Positions 33,401 to 41,268 of a stretch of DNA of 64,000 nt are shown one piece after another. The notes under the pieces were generated by a model, which had not been told where the DNA came from, made no database searches, and saw only the letters and a program-made list of their open reading frames with translations. Source of the stretch: Alentia gelatinosa (Eukaryota; Annelida; Polychaeta; Phyllodocida; Polynoidae); contig OX465587.1 in the NCBI GenBank assembly GCA_950022655.1, positions 29,949,716-30,013,715 on the forward strand, in the 5' to 3' direction. Made by a program: the position numbers and the translations under genes. Positions within the stretch are counted from its first letter, which is position 1, and the number at the start of each line of letters is the position of its first letter.

Positions 33401-34624
33401 TCGGACCTGACTGAGTTTTATCATTATGATATTGATGTCGCTATTGATGTTTCAGGCTCTAACACCTCGGTCACGCCGTTCGCGTTGAACACCCTGTTGC
33501 CGTCAGACCTGACTGAGTTTTACCGTTATGACGGCAGTCTCACCACCCCCGCCTGCTACGAGTCCGTGCAGTGGACCGTCTTCAACCAGAAACTGAAGGT
33601 CTCTGCCGCCCAGGTCAGTTCACTCACTTTATTACCACTTTAGAATGAATCATAATCTTTTTGGGATACCAATACTTTATGGGTGTTTAATACGAGTTCC
33701 CTAAGCTTAGTCAATGGGGGAAAAATGCCTTATTGCATAATCTATGCACAATTAATCAGTGAACATTTCTCTGCATGTCTGTTTGCATTCACCGATCTGA
33801 TGTTGGTGGTTCCCGACTGCAGAACGGTGTTGAATAGTCGGCCAGTGGTATCTTTGCCTGGCATAAAGTCCATAGCATTAACACTAGGAACTCATAACAG
33901 GCTTGCCATTACGGTAACTCATACTGAATAGCCGATAAACAGATAAATCTCGTTGGGGGCGCTTCAAAATTTTCACTCTGCTATCACCTTGCTGATATTA
34001 CTCAAACTCAATGGGGAATTGGGGCATTTTGTATAGAACTGCATTGGGAATTGTATGAATAGACTATACTCTATGAGTTTGGATGTGCCGCAATCATCAT
34101 CGAGGAAAAGCCGAGTAACAATTAGGGCGCATCCAAACGAGTAGAGTATTGTGTATTTTACGATTCGAGTGCAGTTCAGGATTTATCTCACCCCTTTCTA
34201 TGACATTAAATAGCATCAGAATATCAGAATAATTAGAATATATTTAGAAGATCCATATGACGTCATCTCACATTCACTACACTACGGCGAAGGCTTAGTA
34301 TTTTCACTTTACGGGGGTGATCATTAAGTATTTTTTTCTAATGTTATTCCATGGCTAAACTTGTACCAGGGCTGAGATAAAGACCAAAATCGCATTAGTT
34401 TCTTTCTTAATACTTTCACTGTCTCTTCTTTTCCTTCACAGATGACCAAGTTCAGGGCATTGCAGTTCTCAGACGGATCAGCGATGGTGAACAACTACCG
34501 CCCAGTGCAGCTCCTGAACAGCAGGACGGTCAAGGCCAGCTTCGCCAGCAGTGGAACCATCGCTCAGCCTGCAGCCCTCGTCATGGCTCTCCTGGCCATC
34601 GCTCACTCGCTCCTCCACTGTTAG
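10597..34624 (+). CDS. Alpha-carbonic anhydrase gene, probably GPI-anchored (seven exons, first exon missing)
   Basis: The product should interconvert CO2 and bicarbonate at the outer cell surface. Seven exons with GT-AG borders join without a phase error (24, 165, 146, 93, 67, 158 and 183 nt; 834 nt in frame after the first two bases). Family marks in order: WGYTGNTGPAYW start, Cys23 in YPICG, QSPIDL, zinc ligands His94/His96 in YHFHWG and His119 in EMHIVHY, Glu106 in GSEHTVDG, Thr199-Thr200 and Cys203 in GSLTTPAC, and NNYRPVQLLN near the end. The last ~20 residues are hydrophobic after a small-residue stretch, as in GPI-anchored CA IV/XV-like enzymes. The proton-shuttle position His64 is Lys (NNNGKS). 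A signal-peptide exon is expected upstream but was not identified. Introns reach 17 kb and are full of repeats. The family assignment is very secure; the GPI anchor is inferred. Confidence 0.93.
11019..11217. repeat. TIR repeat family D, copy 1
   Basis: Ends CTGTTTAATAATCCAGGATC and its inverse GATCCTAGATTATT; inside, CATGTAGACCCTTTTCTGTA and CGATAACCCTTGTAC. Copies at 19332, 36412, 39505, 59210 and a fragment at 29843. Confidence 0.75.
11218..12123. other. Intronic DNA, little recognisable
   Basis: Contains a hairpin at 11583-11706 (CTGGTGTTTTGTTGGGCGTC with inverse near CAGCACTAAAAAGACACCAG). Otherwise no gene or strong repeat seen. Confidence 0.5.
12127..12682. mobile_element. MITE family M (~556 bp)
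   Basis: TIRs AAGTGGGATTCACACGGTG and inverse CGTGTGAATCCCACTTT; interior rich in GTCTGAGACAAA / GTCTCAG. A fragment of the same family is at 26935-27005. Confidence 0.75.
13083..13140. repeat. Palindromic TGCCTTGAGGCATTC tandem
   Basis: Two copies of GAATGATGCCTTGAGGCATT spaced by CCCCAGCACAGGGC; similar to 3205-3290. Confidence 0.7.
13920..14614. mobile_element. Foldback/MITE family N (~700 bp)
   Basis: TIRs AATGCCCATCTACCGATTTC and inverse AATCGGTAGATGGGCAT. The interior holds further hairpins, including arms GAGTTAGCCTGACTAGTTTT / AAAACTAATCAGGCTAACTC at 14398-14520. Confidence 0.7.
14996..16996. mobile_element. 2-kb foldback element P with ~0.5-kb inverted arms
   Basis: Left end AAAGGCATATCCTGCAATTC plus ACAGTGGCGCCACATGG; right end CCAGGTGGCGCCACTGTGTA plus TTGTCGGATATGCCTTT. 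The inverse relation continues for about 500 bp on each side (GACATGGGTTTTGATGTTCA versus its inverse near 16520). The ~1-kb core (15490-16480) shows no transposase and only short chance ORFs. Confidence 0.75.
17770..18078. repeat. Foldback repeat family Q, copy 1
   Basis: Contains CACCCACCGTTCACACTCTA and AGGTGGTGCTAAATTCAAGA to TCGTCTAGTGTAAATG. The latter is the inverse of the 49.2-49.7 kb minisatellite unit; related pieces at 17180, 26085, 26283 and 41345. Confidence 0.65.
18404..18897. mobile_element. Foldback family R, copy 1 (~494 bp)
   Basis: TIRs CATTTTCCACTGGTCGACTA and inverse TAGTCGGCCAGTGGAAAATG; inner inverted pair AATTGTGCATAGATTATGCA / AATAATCTATGCACAATTAA. Fragments at 33722-33862 and 34754-34915. 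Confidence 0.8.
19332..19548. repeat. TIR repeat family D, copy 2
   Basis: Same internal blocks as copy 1 (AAACGATAACCCTTGTACGA, GATCCTAGATGATTAAACGG). Confidence 0.75.
19740..20070 (+). repeat. Dispersed repeat S, copy 1
   Basis: Matches 56660-56960 in inverse orientation: TATGGCATAACCGTGGCATA, TTTCATATGATATTTTATAT and the GATATCAC-GCGGAGCTGAGTGATATC hairpin. Confidence 0.65.
20938..21228. repeat. Dispersed repeat family B, copy 2
   Basis: TTATTTCACCCCTGGAATAA to CAAAACTTGTTGGTTTCTTC; 291 bp, non-coding. Confidence 0.8.
21352..21633. mobile_element. MITE family A, copy 4
   Basis: 282 bp with both TIRs (GGCCTGGCGTCC and GGACGCCGGGCC); flanks TAA and TTA. Confidence 0.85.
21895..22052. repeat. 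C-rich minisatellite
   Basis: Four units around CATCACCTCAGCTCTATCCA with variable ACCCCATAC / AGACCTACC spacers. Confidence 0.75.
22070..22225 (-). repeat. Dispersed repeat T, uninterrupted copy
   Basis: The minus strand reads CTCGTGGCCCTTCAGTCTCC then ATGCCTAGGTCTGGTTCACT. The copy at 54470-54835 has the same sequence split after AGGTCTG by a MITE, so this copy is the empty site. Confidence 0.75.
22626..22906. mobile_element. MITE family A, copy 5
   Basis: 281 bp, GGCCTGGCATCCACC to GTGGACACCAGGCC; flanked by TAA and TTA. Confidence 0.85.
23155..23588. mobile_element. MITE family U (~434 bp)
   Basis: TIRs CCAACCACGACAAGGCTACG and inverse; interior packed with CTACGACA / CGACAAGG subrepeats around a centre AATCGAACATGTTTGATTTT. 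The architecture resembles family G. Confidence 0.8.
23880..24060. repeat. 10-bp minisatellite GCGAACGTCT and flank
   Basis: Six or so GCGAACGTCT units at 23980-24035, next to a palindrome-rich segment (GCGATAATATTCAATATATT). Confidence 0.85.
24213..24345. repeat. Long hairpin W, copy 1
   Basis: Arms GTTAACCTAATTGGGACGGC ... CGCTAAATCTACCGC and the inverse, with a ~20-nt loop; a diverged copy is at 59335-59470. Confidence 0.85.
24650..25195. repeat. Foldback repeat with central hairpin
   Basis: Outer arms AGTTCACACTGTGTG / CGCAGTGTGAACTGC; inner hairpin 24803-24930 with arms GAGTTAGTCGTGTTGTTGTT / AACAACAAGACTAACTCGAG. Confidence 0.7.
25500..25782. mobile_element. MITE family A, copy 6
   Basis: 283 bp, both TIRs, perfect TAA target duplication at 25497-25499 and 25783-25785. 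Confidence 0.9.
26512..26830. mobile_element. MITE family X (~319 bp)
   Basis: TIRs CCTGGGACCTCTTTCACTAG and inverse; interior with GTGACAAAAGTG and AGACATG blocks; a fragment is at 51210-51360. Flanking CTG/CAG makes the exact border ambiguous. Confidence 0.8.
27015..27055. repeat. (CTGTCT)n microsatellite
   Basis: About six CTGTCT units. Confidence 0.9.
27055..27345. repeat. Dispersed repeat family B, copy 3
   Basis: TATCTCACCCCTGGAATAAA to GTTGGTTTCTTCTTTAG, framed by two CT-type microsatellites. Confidence 0.8.
27350..27445. repeat. (CT)n microsatellite before exon 3
   Basis: Nearly pure CT/TTC run about 80 bp upstream of the exon-3 acceptor; it extends the pyrimidine content of that region. 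Confidence 0.9.
27525..27689 (+). CDS. Carbonic anhydrase exon: Cys23 / QSPIDL / NNNGKS region
   Basis: It encodes PAYWSSSYPICGQTSQSPID and onwards to VNNNGKS. It contains the first disulfide cysteine and, at the His64 position, a lysine. The acceptor is CTCTCACACTCAG and the donor is TCAG|GTACGG. About 165 nt, markedly GC-rich compared with flanking DNA. The last bases of this exon with its donor are the seed of a tandem array in the following intron. Confidence 0.95.
27664..28720 (+). repeat. Tandem array of the exon-3 splice donor (carbonic anhydrase)
   Basis: After the true donor at 27690, the motif AACAACGGAAAATCAG|GTAC recurs with GT at 28104, 28188, 28261, 28337, 28412, 28487, 28560, 28635 and 28695, a period of about 75 bp. 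Each unit reproduces the codons for N-N-G-K-S and the donor, followed by intron-like TTAGAAAGATATTAATAC. A foldback repeat (27720-28060) separates the true exon from the array. The last unit resembles the true junction best downstream (TTAGATGAAAATAGATA). Confidence 0.92.
27720..28060. repeat. Foldback repeat family F, copy 2
   Basis: Starts ACCTGTGGTAGTATATTCTA and ends with a hairpin CGGATAAAATACTTGGTAAA / TTTACCGCGTATTTTATCCG. Inserted between the true exon-3 donor and its downstream copies. Confidence 0.8.
28785..29312 (+). repeat. Tandem array of the exon-4 splice acceptor (carbonic anhydrase)
   Basis: Units containing CTCTATCCACAG|TCTA then GTCATACAGTAATACACAAA have AG at 28798, 28842, 29223, 29267 and the true one at 29311: a 44-bp period, interrupted by a 334-bp insertion. 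One decoy has lost the CAG context (CCATAG). 44 is not a multiple of three, so use of the adjacent upstream acceptors would shift frame. Confidence 0.9.
28863..29196. mobile_element. Foldback insertion inside the exon-4 acceptor array
   Basis: Interrupts a 44-bp unit between CAGTAAT and AATACAC. Left part is a hairpin with arms AAAATGTGGTTACTGAGCCT / AGGCTCAGTCACTACGTTTT; the remainder is AT-rich then moderately GC. Confidence 0.7.
29313..29458 (+). CDS. Carbonic anhydrase exon: His94/His96 zinc site
   Basis: It starts with VYVSASNTQTVSGGG and contains YHFHWGSNDSVGSEHTVDG, with zinc ligands His94 and His96, Trp97 and Glu106. The acceptor is CTATCCACAG and the donor is GAG|GTTAGT. Phase changes from 1 to 0. 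The acceptor plus the first exon bases are copied upstream at an exact 44-bp period. Confidence 0.95.
29577..29702. repeat. Foldback repeat family E, copy 1
   Basis: Contains GGATATTACTGCGCGTCAAC and CTCGGAGCATACGGC; further copies at 30285, 30812 and 57082. Confidence 0.7.
30285..30425. repeat. Foldback repeat family E, copy 2
   Basis: ACTGGTTTCAGATAAAAGCG to GGAGCATACGGCCGCTTTG. Confidence 0.75.
30812..30972. repeat. Foldback repeat family E, copy 3
   Basis: Arms AATATTGACTGGTTTCAGAT / CTGAAACCAGTTTATATTGT, i.e. a complete hairpin unit of about 160 bp. Confidence 0.8.
31682..31774 (+). CDS. Carbonic anhydrase exon: His119 zinc ligand
   Basis: It encodes MHIVHYDTQYGDVATAMN and ends LAVLGFFFE. 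The first His is the third zinc ligand (His119). 31 whole codons; acceptor TATTTTCAG, donor GAA|GTAAGT. Confidence 0.95.
31930..32390. repeat. Family B copy 4 interrupted by a family L MITE
   Basis: B sequence runs to ACTCGTTTAAATGATATG, is interrupted at about 32125-32307 by an element with TIRs GGCCCATTTCCATTGGC / GCCAATGAAAACGGGCC, then continues ATATTCACTCAGCTGTTGCC. Confidence 0.82.
32501..32567 (+). CDS. Carbonic anhydrase exon: SSTDNP segment
   Basis: It encodes ISSTDNPVLDKITSQLASVA plus AYG, the helix region between the active-site strands in alpha-CAs. 67 nt, phase 0 to 1; acceptor GCGCTGACAG, donor TACG|GTAAGT. Confidence 0.9.
32893..33531 (+). repeat. Tandem array of the exon-7 splice acceptor (carbonic anhydrase), partly in frame
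   Basis: Six units start after TTTCAG at 32948, 33050, 33151, 33252, 33354 and 33456 (true), i.e. 101-102 bp apart, with a partial unit before the first. Each has about 26 bp of intron end plus the first 76 bp of the exon. The two units before the true exon are 102 bp and lack stops, so they would add 34 or 68 residues in frame if used. The two 101-bp spacings break the frame further upstream. Confidence 0.93.
33456..33613 (+). CDS. Carbonic anhydrase exon: Thr199/Cys203 region
   Basis: It begins SNTSVTPFALNTLLPSDLTE and continues FYRYDGSLTTPACYESVQWT to KVSAAQ. Thr199, Thr200 and the second disulfide Cys are present; the usual TTPPC is TTPAC here. The acceptor GATGTTTCAG and first 76 exon bases are the sixth and last unit of a 101-102 bp tandem array. 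The correct acceptor is inferred as the last one because only this copy continues into GSLTTPAC. Confidence 0.93.
34442..34624 (+). CDS. Carbonic anhydrase last exon with GPI-signal-like tail
   Basis: It encodes MTKFRALQFSD, the NNYRPVQLLNSRTV consensus, then a Ser/Ala/Gly-rich stretch and a hydrophobic tail PAALVMALLAIAHSLLHC ending in TAG. That order (small residues, spacer, hydrophobic end without charges) is the pattern of a GPI-attachment signal. Acceptor TTCCTTCACAG. No clear AATAAA lies immediately downstream; ATTAAA occurs near 35838 and AATAAA followed by a GT-rich stretch near 39391. Confidence 0.95.
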   Translation: MTKFRALQFSDGSAMVNNYRPVQLLNSRTVKASFASSGTIAQPAALVMALLAIAHSLLHC

Positions 34625-34753
34625 CGTACAGCGTGTTGACGTTTCACTATAGTATACCAGAACAGCGTACCAGAGGCTGTGTTGATATTATGAACTGAGA
34701 GGGTTTTTTTCTGAAATGAGGTGTGATTTTTGTTTGTGTCAGTGGAGATATTT

Positions 34754-35420
34754 AAAGCCATTTTCCATCGGCCGATTATTCAGCACCGATTTCCTGTCGG
34801 GAACCACCGATTGATTTTTTTTTGGGGGGGGGGGGGGATTCAGATGCCAGATCGGTGATGGGAAATGTAGAGAAATGCTCACCGATTGATTATGCATAGA
34901 TTATGCAATAAGGCCACCACAGATCGACTTGGTCAACGACCGATAGAAATTTCAACAGTTAGGCTCAAGGTCTTAGAGTTTTAGGAGGGAATTTAAATTG
35001 TAATGGACCCGAAAAATGGAATATAAACAAGACATTCAAAGCACCCTCACTGGTTACTTCATACCGACGTGCGGTAGTTGGCACCACCGACAGACTTTTA
35101 GAGGAACTCAATGAATCTGTGTCAGCTTTGTCGGCCAATAGGTAATGGCTTTTGCGGCATTTTCACCTGGTGCCGAAAACCCCACCAATAATATTCACGT
35201 CATACAAAATCGGTCTGTGGTTCTACTTGTGAAAAGAAGTTGGCGCATCAAACAAGTTTGATTTCAACGGTGGGCTCCAAAGTCAATCAATTGTATTATA
35301 TTCCATAAGAAGGGAGAGAAAAATCGTTGACCATTTCTGTTTTCACCTGACGATTATTGTTCAGAATGTATCGCACAATCGGTCGGCGGTGCCAAAGTCA
35401 GTGGGTGGAAAATGGGTTCC
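34754..35420. repeat. Family R/K repeat cluster
   Basis: Begins GCCATTTTCCATCGGCCGAT and ends GTCAGTGGGTGGAAAATGGG (inverted). May be one 665-bp element or adjacent R and K copies. Contains a G-run at 34826-34838. Confidence 0.65.
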
Positions 35421-35783
35421 TGGCTCTTCGCTTTTAATACGTTGAAGTTGAACTCGACAGTTTATCATCGTAAGGTGGACTTTTAGGAGAGCCTCTAGTG
35501 GCAGGGAGAGGAACTAAACTGTAGGCATCTCGACATCTTGGGTGTTCAATCTTTTTGTTTGTTACTGACACACAACGGTTCTTACGGTTGTAAGATCTAC
35601 TGAATTTTTGCATTACAGGTGAATACCTTATTTGAATCACCAAATTGAAGCCCCCAAACTACCACCAAGGGTTGTGAGGGATGGGGGATGGAACAGAACT
35701 GAGGATATATAGCATAGAGTTCCATGGTGGGACTTTACAGTATAGAAATTAGATCCTTTTAAGGAATTGTATAACTTTTCCCC

Positions 35784-36119
35784 TGAAATAAGTTGCTGGA
35801 GTTCTCTAGGAGAAGGTGGTATGATTGATATTATTATATTAAAGCAGTGAAAGTGTACTCCTTGGAAAGATAACGAATACTACAAAGTTTATTATGAGCA
35901 TATATATTGTCACCATCATGGTACTTTGATTCCTAAAATATGTATGTTAAGAGCTGAAATAAGTTGCTGGAGTTCTCTAGGAGTATGATTGATATTATTA
36001 TATTAAAGCCGTGAAAGTGTACACATAAAAGATAACGAATACTACAAAGTTTATTATGAGCATATATATTGTCACCATCATGGTACTTTAATTCCTAAAA
36101 TATGTATGTTAAGAGCTTT
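35784..36119. repeat. 171-bp tandem duplication (two copies)
   Basis: GAAATAAGTTGCTGGAGTTC to TATGTATGTTAAGAGCT repeated at 35784 and 35955 with a small internal deletion in the second copy. Confidence 0.9.
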
Positions 36120-36411
36120 CGTCAAGATTCCAGAACACTATTAGATGATTTTGGACACAAGTCACAGAATTCATGAATGGTGGATGTCATAACTGTGTTC
36201 ATTCATTGCATTCACTTAAATATCATATATATGTGCTAAATTCTATCACGATGACGCCAAAAAATGCCTAAAATACAAACATAATAACAATCATAAACAT
36301 ATCACTAGTCAGGGAATGTTAGTATATATTTTCATGGAGCAAACTATTCTCATGAAGGTTTAATCTGTTTCATATTCGTAACTTACAACAACTGTAACCT
36401 GTGAAATCTAG

Positions 36412-36892
36412 GGGCCCGTTTAATAATCTAGTGTCCTGTTTAATAATCCAGGTTATATCATAGGGCTGGACTATAAGATCTAACTCAAGATTTAGGAGGC
36501 CTGAGACGATCTACATCAAATATCGTTTTATAAATGAGATTCCTGGTGGACAGTAAAATCTCTCTTGGAAAATTGTCATAAGTGTGTCGCAGAAGTCTCG
36601 TAAGGATAAGTCCCTTGGACCTAGGCCTGAGGCCCCATAGGCGTGGGCCAATTTCTATGATATATCGTGGATTATTCAACAGGCCACACGACCGTACATG
36701 TAGACCCATTTCTGTATGCCATAGGGACCCAGAGACGATGTGAGTCAACAATTATGGACAACCTTATGGACAGCTTAGACTGTCTTAGCTAACAGAATTA
36801 AATATCATTGAACGATAACCCTTGTACGAGGTACAGAAAAGTGACCTCATGTACGATTCTAGATTATCAAACAGGGCCCTGAGTCCTCCGAT
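36412..36892. repeat. TIR repeat family D, copy 3 (with insertion)
   Basis: Ends CCCGTTTAATAATCTAG / CTAGATTATCAAACAGGGCC. About 230 bp of extra sequence lies between the left end and the CATGTAGACCC block. Confidence 0.65.
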
Positions 36893-37629
36893 ACTCTCTT
36901 GATGCGGGATCAACTTCTAGCACGAAAGTGTGGTTTTCTTCAATACGAAGGAGGACTTCCTTAAAAAATATTCATTTTTTTCCCCTCTCTTCTTGACATC
37001 ATAATGCCTGATCATGGTAAATGACCAGACTGATTCACAAGCCAATGTTTACGTTCATGTCGTTATCATGAGGTATTGTTGTTGCTATCATAATCCCAAA
37101 TAACATTTTACACATCTTGGGTTCGTTGCTCTGAGAAATATGGACCAGAGTTGCTCCAGTAATATCGGATCGTCTCGTGTGGTATGGTTATTTTCACGTT
37201 GTATACGCATCGCTACTTTTTACAACACCACATTTTCAGTCATATAGGTGAAAGGTTTATTAGATTTTTACAGGGTTACAATAGCTATCAGAAGATCAAT
37301 GTATCATAGTGATAATTACGAGATAGATATGATATCAATATCATGCCGCTTATCTTTAATGTATTATGACTTACATTTTTAATTGATCCGACATTATAAA
37401 TGATGACTTAGCATAGTGATTAGACTTCAGGACAGCAACTTTCTTGTTACAGTTGTCTCATGATTGACACATATTGTTTAACTAAGTATCAAAAGCTTCT
37501 GTGCGTCGATATCATGTTGTTATCATTGTTCTACTACGTGCATCACATTAGTGAATGAGACCAATATCTCTAATATCTCATCAGCAATCTTCCTCTTCTT
37601 TGTCAGTGAAATAGGTGGAAGGAGATTTA
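36893..37629. other. No gene or repeat recognised
   Basis: AT-rich sequence with frequent stops on both strands; nothing supportable. Confidence 0.5.
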
Positions 37630-37842
37630 GGCCTGGCGTCCACCTACTACAATAGAAATTTAGACCTACCAATATGGCAAAGATACCAAAATTCAATATC
37701 GGAGACATATCGGGAAGGTGCAAAATCACAGACATATGTCTAGACATGACGATCCACCACGCATCGTACGATTTTGATTTTTTATCGGGAGGTGCATCAT
37801 AGACCATATTCGAGGCATATCGTAGTAGGTGGATGCCGGGCC
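37630..37842. mobile_element. MITE family A, copy 7 (internally deleted)
   Basis: 213 bp with both TIRs and TTA duplication; about 70 bp of the interior is missing compared with other copies. Confidence 0.88.
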
Positions 37843-38700
37843 TTATTATCTTTATTATCCTGTTGTTCATGAAATGATTAAAGTGTTGAGCTGTACAGAG
37901 CATTGATTAACACATTATTGACAGTCTATATTGGTATGTGATAAGCTGCGTTAGAGGGTGCATTCCAATTCCTACCGCTTTTGCCAAAAAAGATATATCA
38001 AAAGAAGGCTAAATGAACTTTATTTGTCGTTCCCTATTGATATCATAAGGAAAAGAGCAATGAGAAAATATGTCAATTACAGGTATCATTACCAAATCGG
38101 ATCATGTTCTTGATGTGATATTTCATGGAAATAAGGATATAATCATTAAAACCATATGGTTAAAGATGGGATCAAGTTTCTAAATGTGAGAAATAAACTA
38201 TTAAATCCTAAGTTCGCTTACTTGCTACCATAGCTATTTGCTAATTAATTGATTGGTGGTAAGAATAATTGTTAATATGCTTTTCCGGTATTACCAGGTA
38301 TATGTCTCATGTTTTATGTAACCCATGTCAAGCAAAAGGCTTTTTATCGCGTACATAACTTGACAGGTTATAGAAATATACGCAGTATTGTATCTATTTC
38401 TGTGTCTGTTAGACTAATGTTAATAAATCTAGCCTCTAGTACCACGAATTATGATCTAACCCAGCGACATCTTGGAGCGAAGACTAGTAACTTTGTATAA
38501 TTTTACCCCACCATAAAATTCCATTTGGTTTTAGGAAAAAGCAAAAGCTGATTCTTGATTATCAATCATATTTTCAATTGGTGTTGAATTTAAAAAAAAT
38601 AAGCAGTTACCTTTACTTGCAAAAATTGATACAAAAATAATTTCATAAATGTAGCATCTCGCCTTGCCAAGTGGTTTGTCTTGTATAGGTCTGATTGTGT
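37843..38700. other. No gene or repeat recognised
   Basis: AT-rich; short ORFs only. Confidence 0.5.
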
Positions 38701-38703
38701 TAA

Positions 38704-39217
38704 GGCCCTTTCACACTGTGCAACTGCGGGGCTTGCGATTGGGCACTTCTAGTCGCTGACTAGTGGTACCGACATTGCGACTAGTGGTACCTAGCCTGCG
38801 ACTGGTGTACCTAATTGCTTGCGACTGGTCATACCTAATTGCTTGCAACTGGTCGTACCTAAGTGCTTGCAACTGGTCGTACCTAATTGCTTGCGACTGG
38901 GTGTACCTAATCACTTGCGACTGGGTGTACCTAATTGCTTGCGACTGGGAGTACCTAATTGCTTGCGACTGGGTGTACCTAATTGCTTGCGACTGGGGGT
39001 ACCTAATTGCTTGCGACTGGGTGTATCTAATTGCTTGCAACTGGGTGTACCTAATTGCTTGCGACGGGGCATATGTAATTGCGACTAGAAGGTCTGCGAC
39101 TGGCGGGTCGGCAACTAGAAGTTCCAGATATCAAACATGTTTGATATTCAAATCGCAACAGAGTTGGCGTACCTCATGTACCGAGGTACTCCTAGTCGCA
39201 CAGTGTGAATGGGGCTT
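38704..39217. mobile_element. MITE family Y (514 bp) with internal minisatellite
   Basis: TIRs GGCCCTTTCACACTGTGC and inverse GCACAGTGTGAATGGGGCTT, target duplication TAA. About thirteen ~21-bp units (CTAATTGCTTGCGACTGG) fill the left half; a centre ATCAAACATGTTTGAT follows. The unit is free of stops in several frames, creating spurious ORFs of up to 175 codons. Confidence 0.85.
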
Positions 39218-39221
39218 TAAG

Positions 39222-39505
39222 ACAAATATGTCTAGACTGTTATGTATCAGACTGTGTACCTACACAACTGCTGCTACATTTTGGCATTAATTTACTTCAT
39301 CACATTAAAAGGTTGTTTTTGCATTATTACCACATATTCATTGTATGCAATGCAGTGTTTTTATATTATGTACATTGTATGGTTTGCTTCAATAAACTCC
39401 TCGTGTTTTTAAAATGGTAAATTATGTTCTATATTACCTTAAACCCCGATTCCCTATTCTACAAATCTAATACAAGATTATAACAATTTACGGGTAAGAC
39501 CAGGG
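39222..39505. other. Unassigned; possible 3'UTR-like sequence
   Basis: AT-rich tract with AATAAA at 39391 followed by a GT/T-rich stretch (CTCGTGTTTTT), the usual order of a polyadenylation site. It might end a long carbonic anhydrase 3'UTR, but no evidence ties it to that gene. Confidence 0.25.
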
Positions 39506-39660
39506 GCCTGTTTAACAATATAGGATCCTTTTCTGTAACTCGTACAAGGGCTATCGTTTGATAGTATTTAAGTCTGTTGACTAAGGCAGTATTTGAGGTC
39601 ATTCATAATTGTTGAATGAAGTTGACCCACATCTCCCCTGGGTCACTATGCCATGCAGAA
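39505..39660. repeat. TIR repeat family D, copy 4 (partial)
   Basis: GGCCTGTTTAACAATATAGG, CGTACAAGGGCTATCGTTTG (inverted core). Confidence 0.65.
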
Positions 39661-40795
39661 AAGGGTCCAGGACTTCGTTTATCGTTCTTAGTTTCAGAAA
39701 CACCTCTCTGGCCTGTCATGTCATTGTGGCGGGTAAAGGAACGTCCCTATTTTTAGCTTGGGAATGTTTACAGCTTCTTGTTACTTGCTGCCCTACCACG
39801 CCCCTTTATCCTGCCGTGACCTACGTTCTTACTCTTGAAGTCACTTTCCATGTTCTCATCTTCTTCTAAATGACTTTTTCTTGAAATAACCACAAAGATA
39901 AGGTTCTTTATCAATTTATTAACCTATGGCTATTTCTTTGTAAGTATTCGGGATCTCAGAATGCATGTAGAACAAAATAGCTTGGTCCGAGAGTGAGAAT
40001 CCATGGACAGAGGTAGTCCGTTCACGCACCGCGCCGCCTTCGGGTTACGGTACGTGAAGGTCTAACAGAGCATGGGTCCCATTGGCCAGTCCCATGTGGT
40101 AAGAGGCACTGCAGGGTTGGCTGTTCTATTTAAAGGATCTGTTTGATAAGAGGAATACCGTATCACATTGCTGGTTACTGGATCGCAAGGCACAAGAGGT
40201 TAGAACCAGCGATCCGCCATTTTCCAGGTGCATCCTGGGCTGCAGCCAGGAATTCCTGCCTTAAAATGGTAGTGCAAAACAGTCTGAGTTGGAGCCTATG
40301 TGCCCTGGCCCTGGCAACAACAGACTGTACTAGAGTCTAGGACAGAGGTGGCGGCCAATCTACCGTGCCTTGAACAACCTAGTTCGAGGACATTTCACCA
40401 GGGGTCAGCCTTGCTGTTCAAGTGAATGTGGACTAGTACACTGTCCAAATGAAGGAAAGGACAGGTAGAGGGATATTCTGAGCAACCTTGACCTTTGCAA
40501 TTCAAATCTCCCCTCTCATGAGATCCCCCCAATAACCTATTCACCTTGGTTTAAAATGAATGGGAATAGTAAATGATTAATGTCAACTATTCAAAAGATA
40601 AAAGATGACTTATTAAGATGTGACAGATTTAGAGAGTAGTACCATTACTTTTCACCAGGCGTCTGCCCTATTGCTTAATACCAAAACTAACTACATTGTC
40701 TGAGGGGAAAAGGGTGTCATCCCATTTTAATTTTGTATTTGGGAATGATGCAACGCATAGCGCTATCCCACAGTGCATCTGACAAAATAGTAGTG
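39661..40795. other. No gene recognised
   Basis: Moderate GC, no strong repeat; a short palindromic patch CACGCACCGCGCCGCCTTCG lies near 40023. Confidence 0.4.
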
Positions 40796-40799
40796 CCAA

Positions 40800-41035
40800 T
40801 CGGCCTAATATGTGAGTACATAAGCCAGGCTTACGGGCTATGCGTTACCTGGCTTAATATGTGAGTACATAGGCCAGGCTTACAGGCTAGGCGTTACCTG
40901 GCCTAATATGTGAGTACATAGGCCAGGCTTACAGGCTAGGCGTTACCTAGCCTAATATGTGAGTACATAGGGCAGGCTTCCAGGCTAGGCATTACCTGGC
41001 CTAACATGTGAGTGCATATGGCAGGCTTCTAGGCT
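40800..41035. repeat. 61-bp minisatellite
   Basis: Four units of TAATATGTGAGTACATAGGC then CAGGCTTACAGGCTAGGCGT and TACCTGGCC. Confidence 0.9.
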
Positions 41036-41177
41036 TATGTAAGTGCTGAATGGCAAATAGAGAAGAAAAGGGAAAATCAGAAAGGGAGGAAGAAATGTAA
41101 CAAAATGTACCAGGGGAGAGATAGAGGAGGGTAGAAGACAGACATGCAGCTGAGTTTTGTCCTGAAAATTGATATGG

Positions 41178-41268
41178 CTTTAATCTGTGAATAAATACGA
41201 ACTCGCAGAATTGGAAAATACTTGTATTCTCGTGTCTGTGAGTTTGTATTCACTCACAGATTAAACGC
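41178..41268. repeat. Hairpin
   Basis: Arms TTAATCTGTGAATAAATACG and the inverse around GTATTCACTCACAGATTAA. Confidence 0.75.

Noticed and set aside
33281..33643. 120-codon ORF as an independent small gene
   Set aside because: It is the carbonic anhydrase exon plus two in-frame upstream array units; no start or promoter of its own.
38763..39290. 175-codon ORF rich in Leu-Ile-Ala-Cys-Asp-Trp repeats
   Set aside because: It is a translation of the ~21-bp minisatellite inside MITE Y and is open in several frames.
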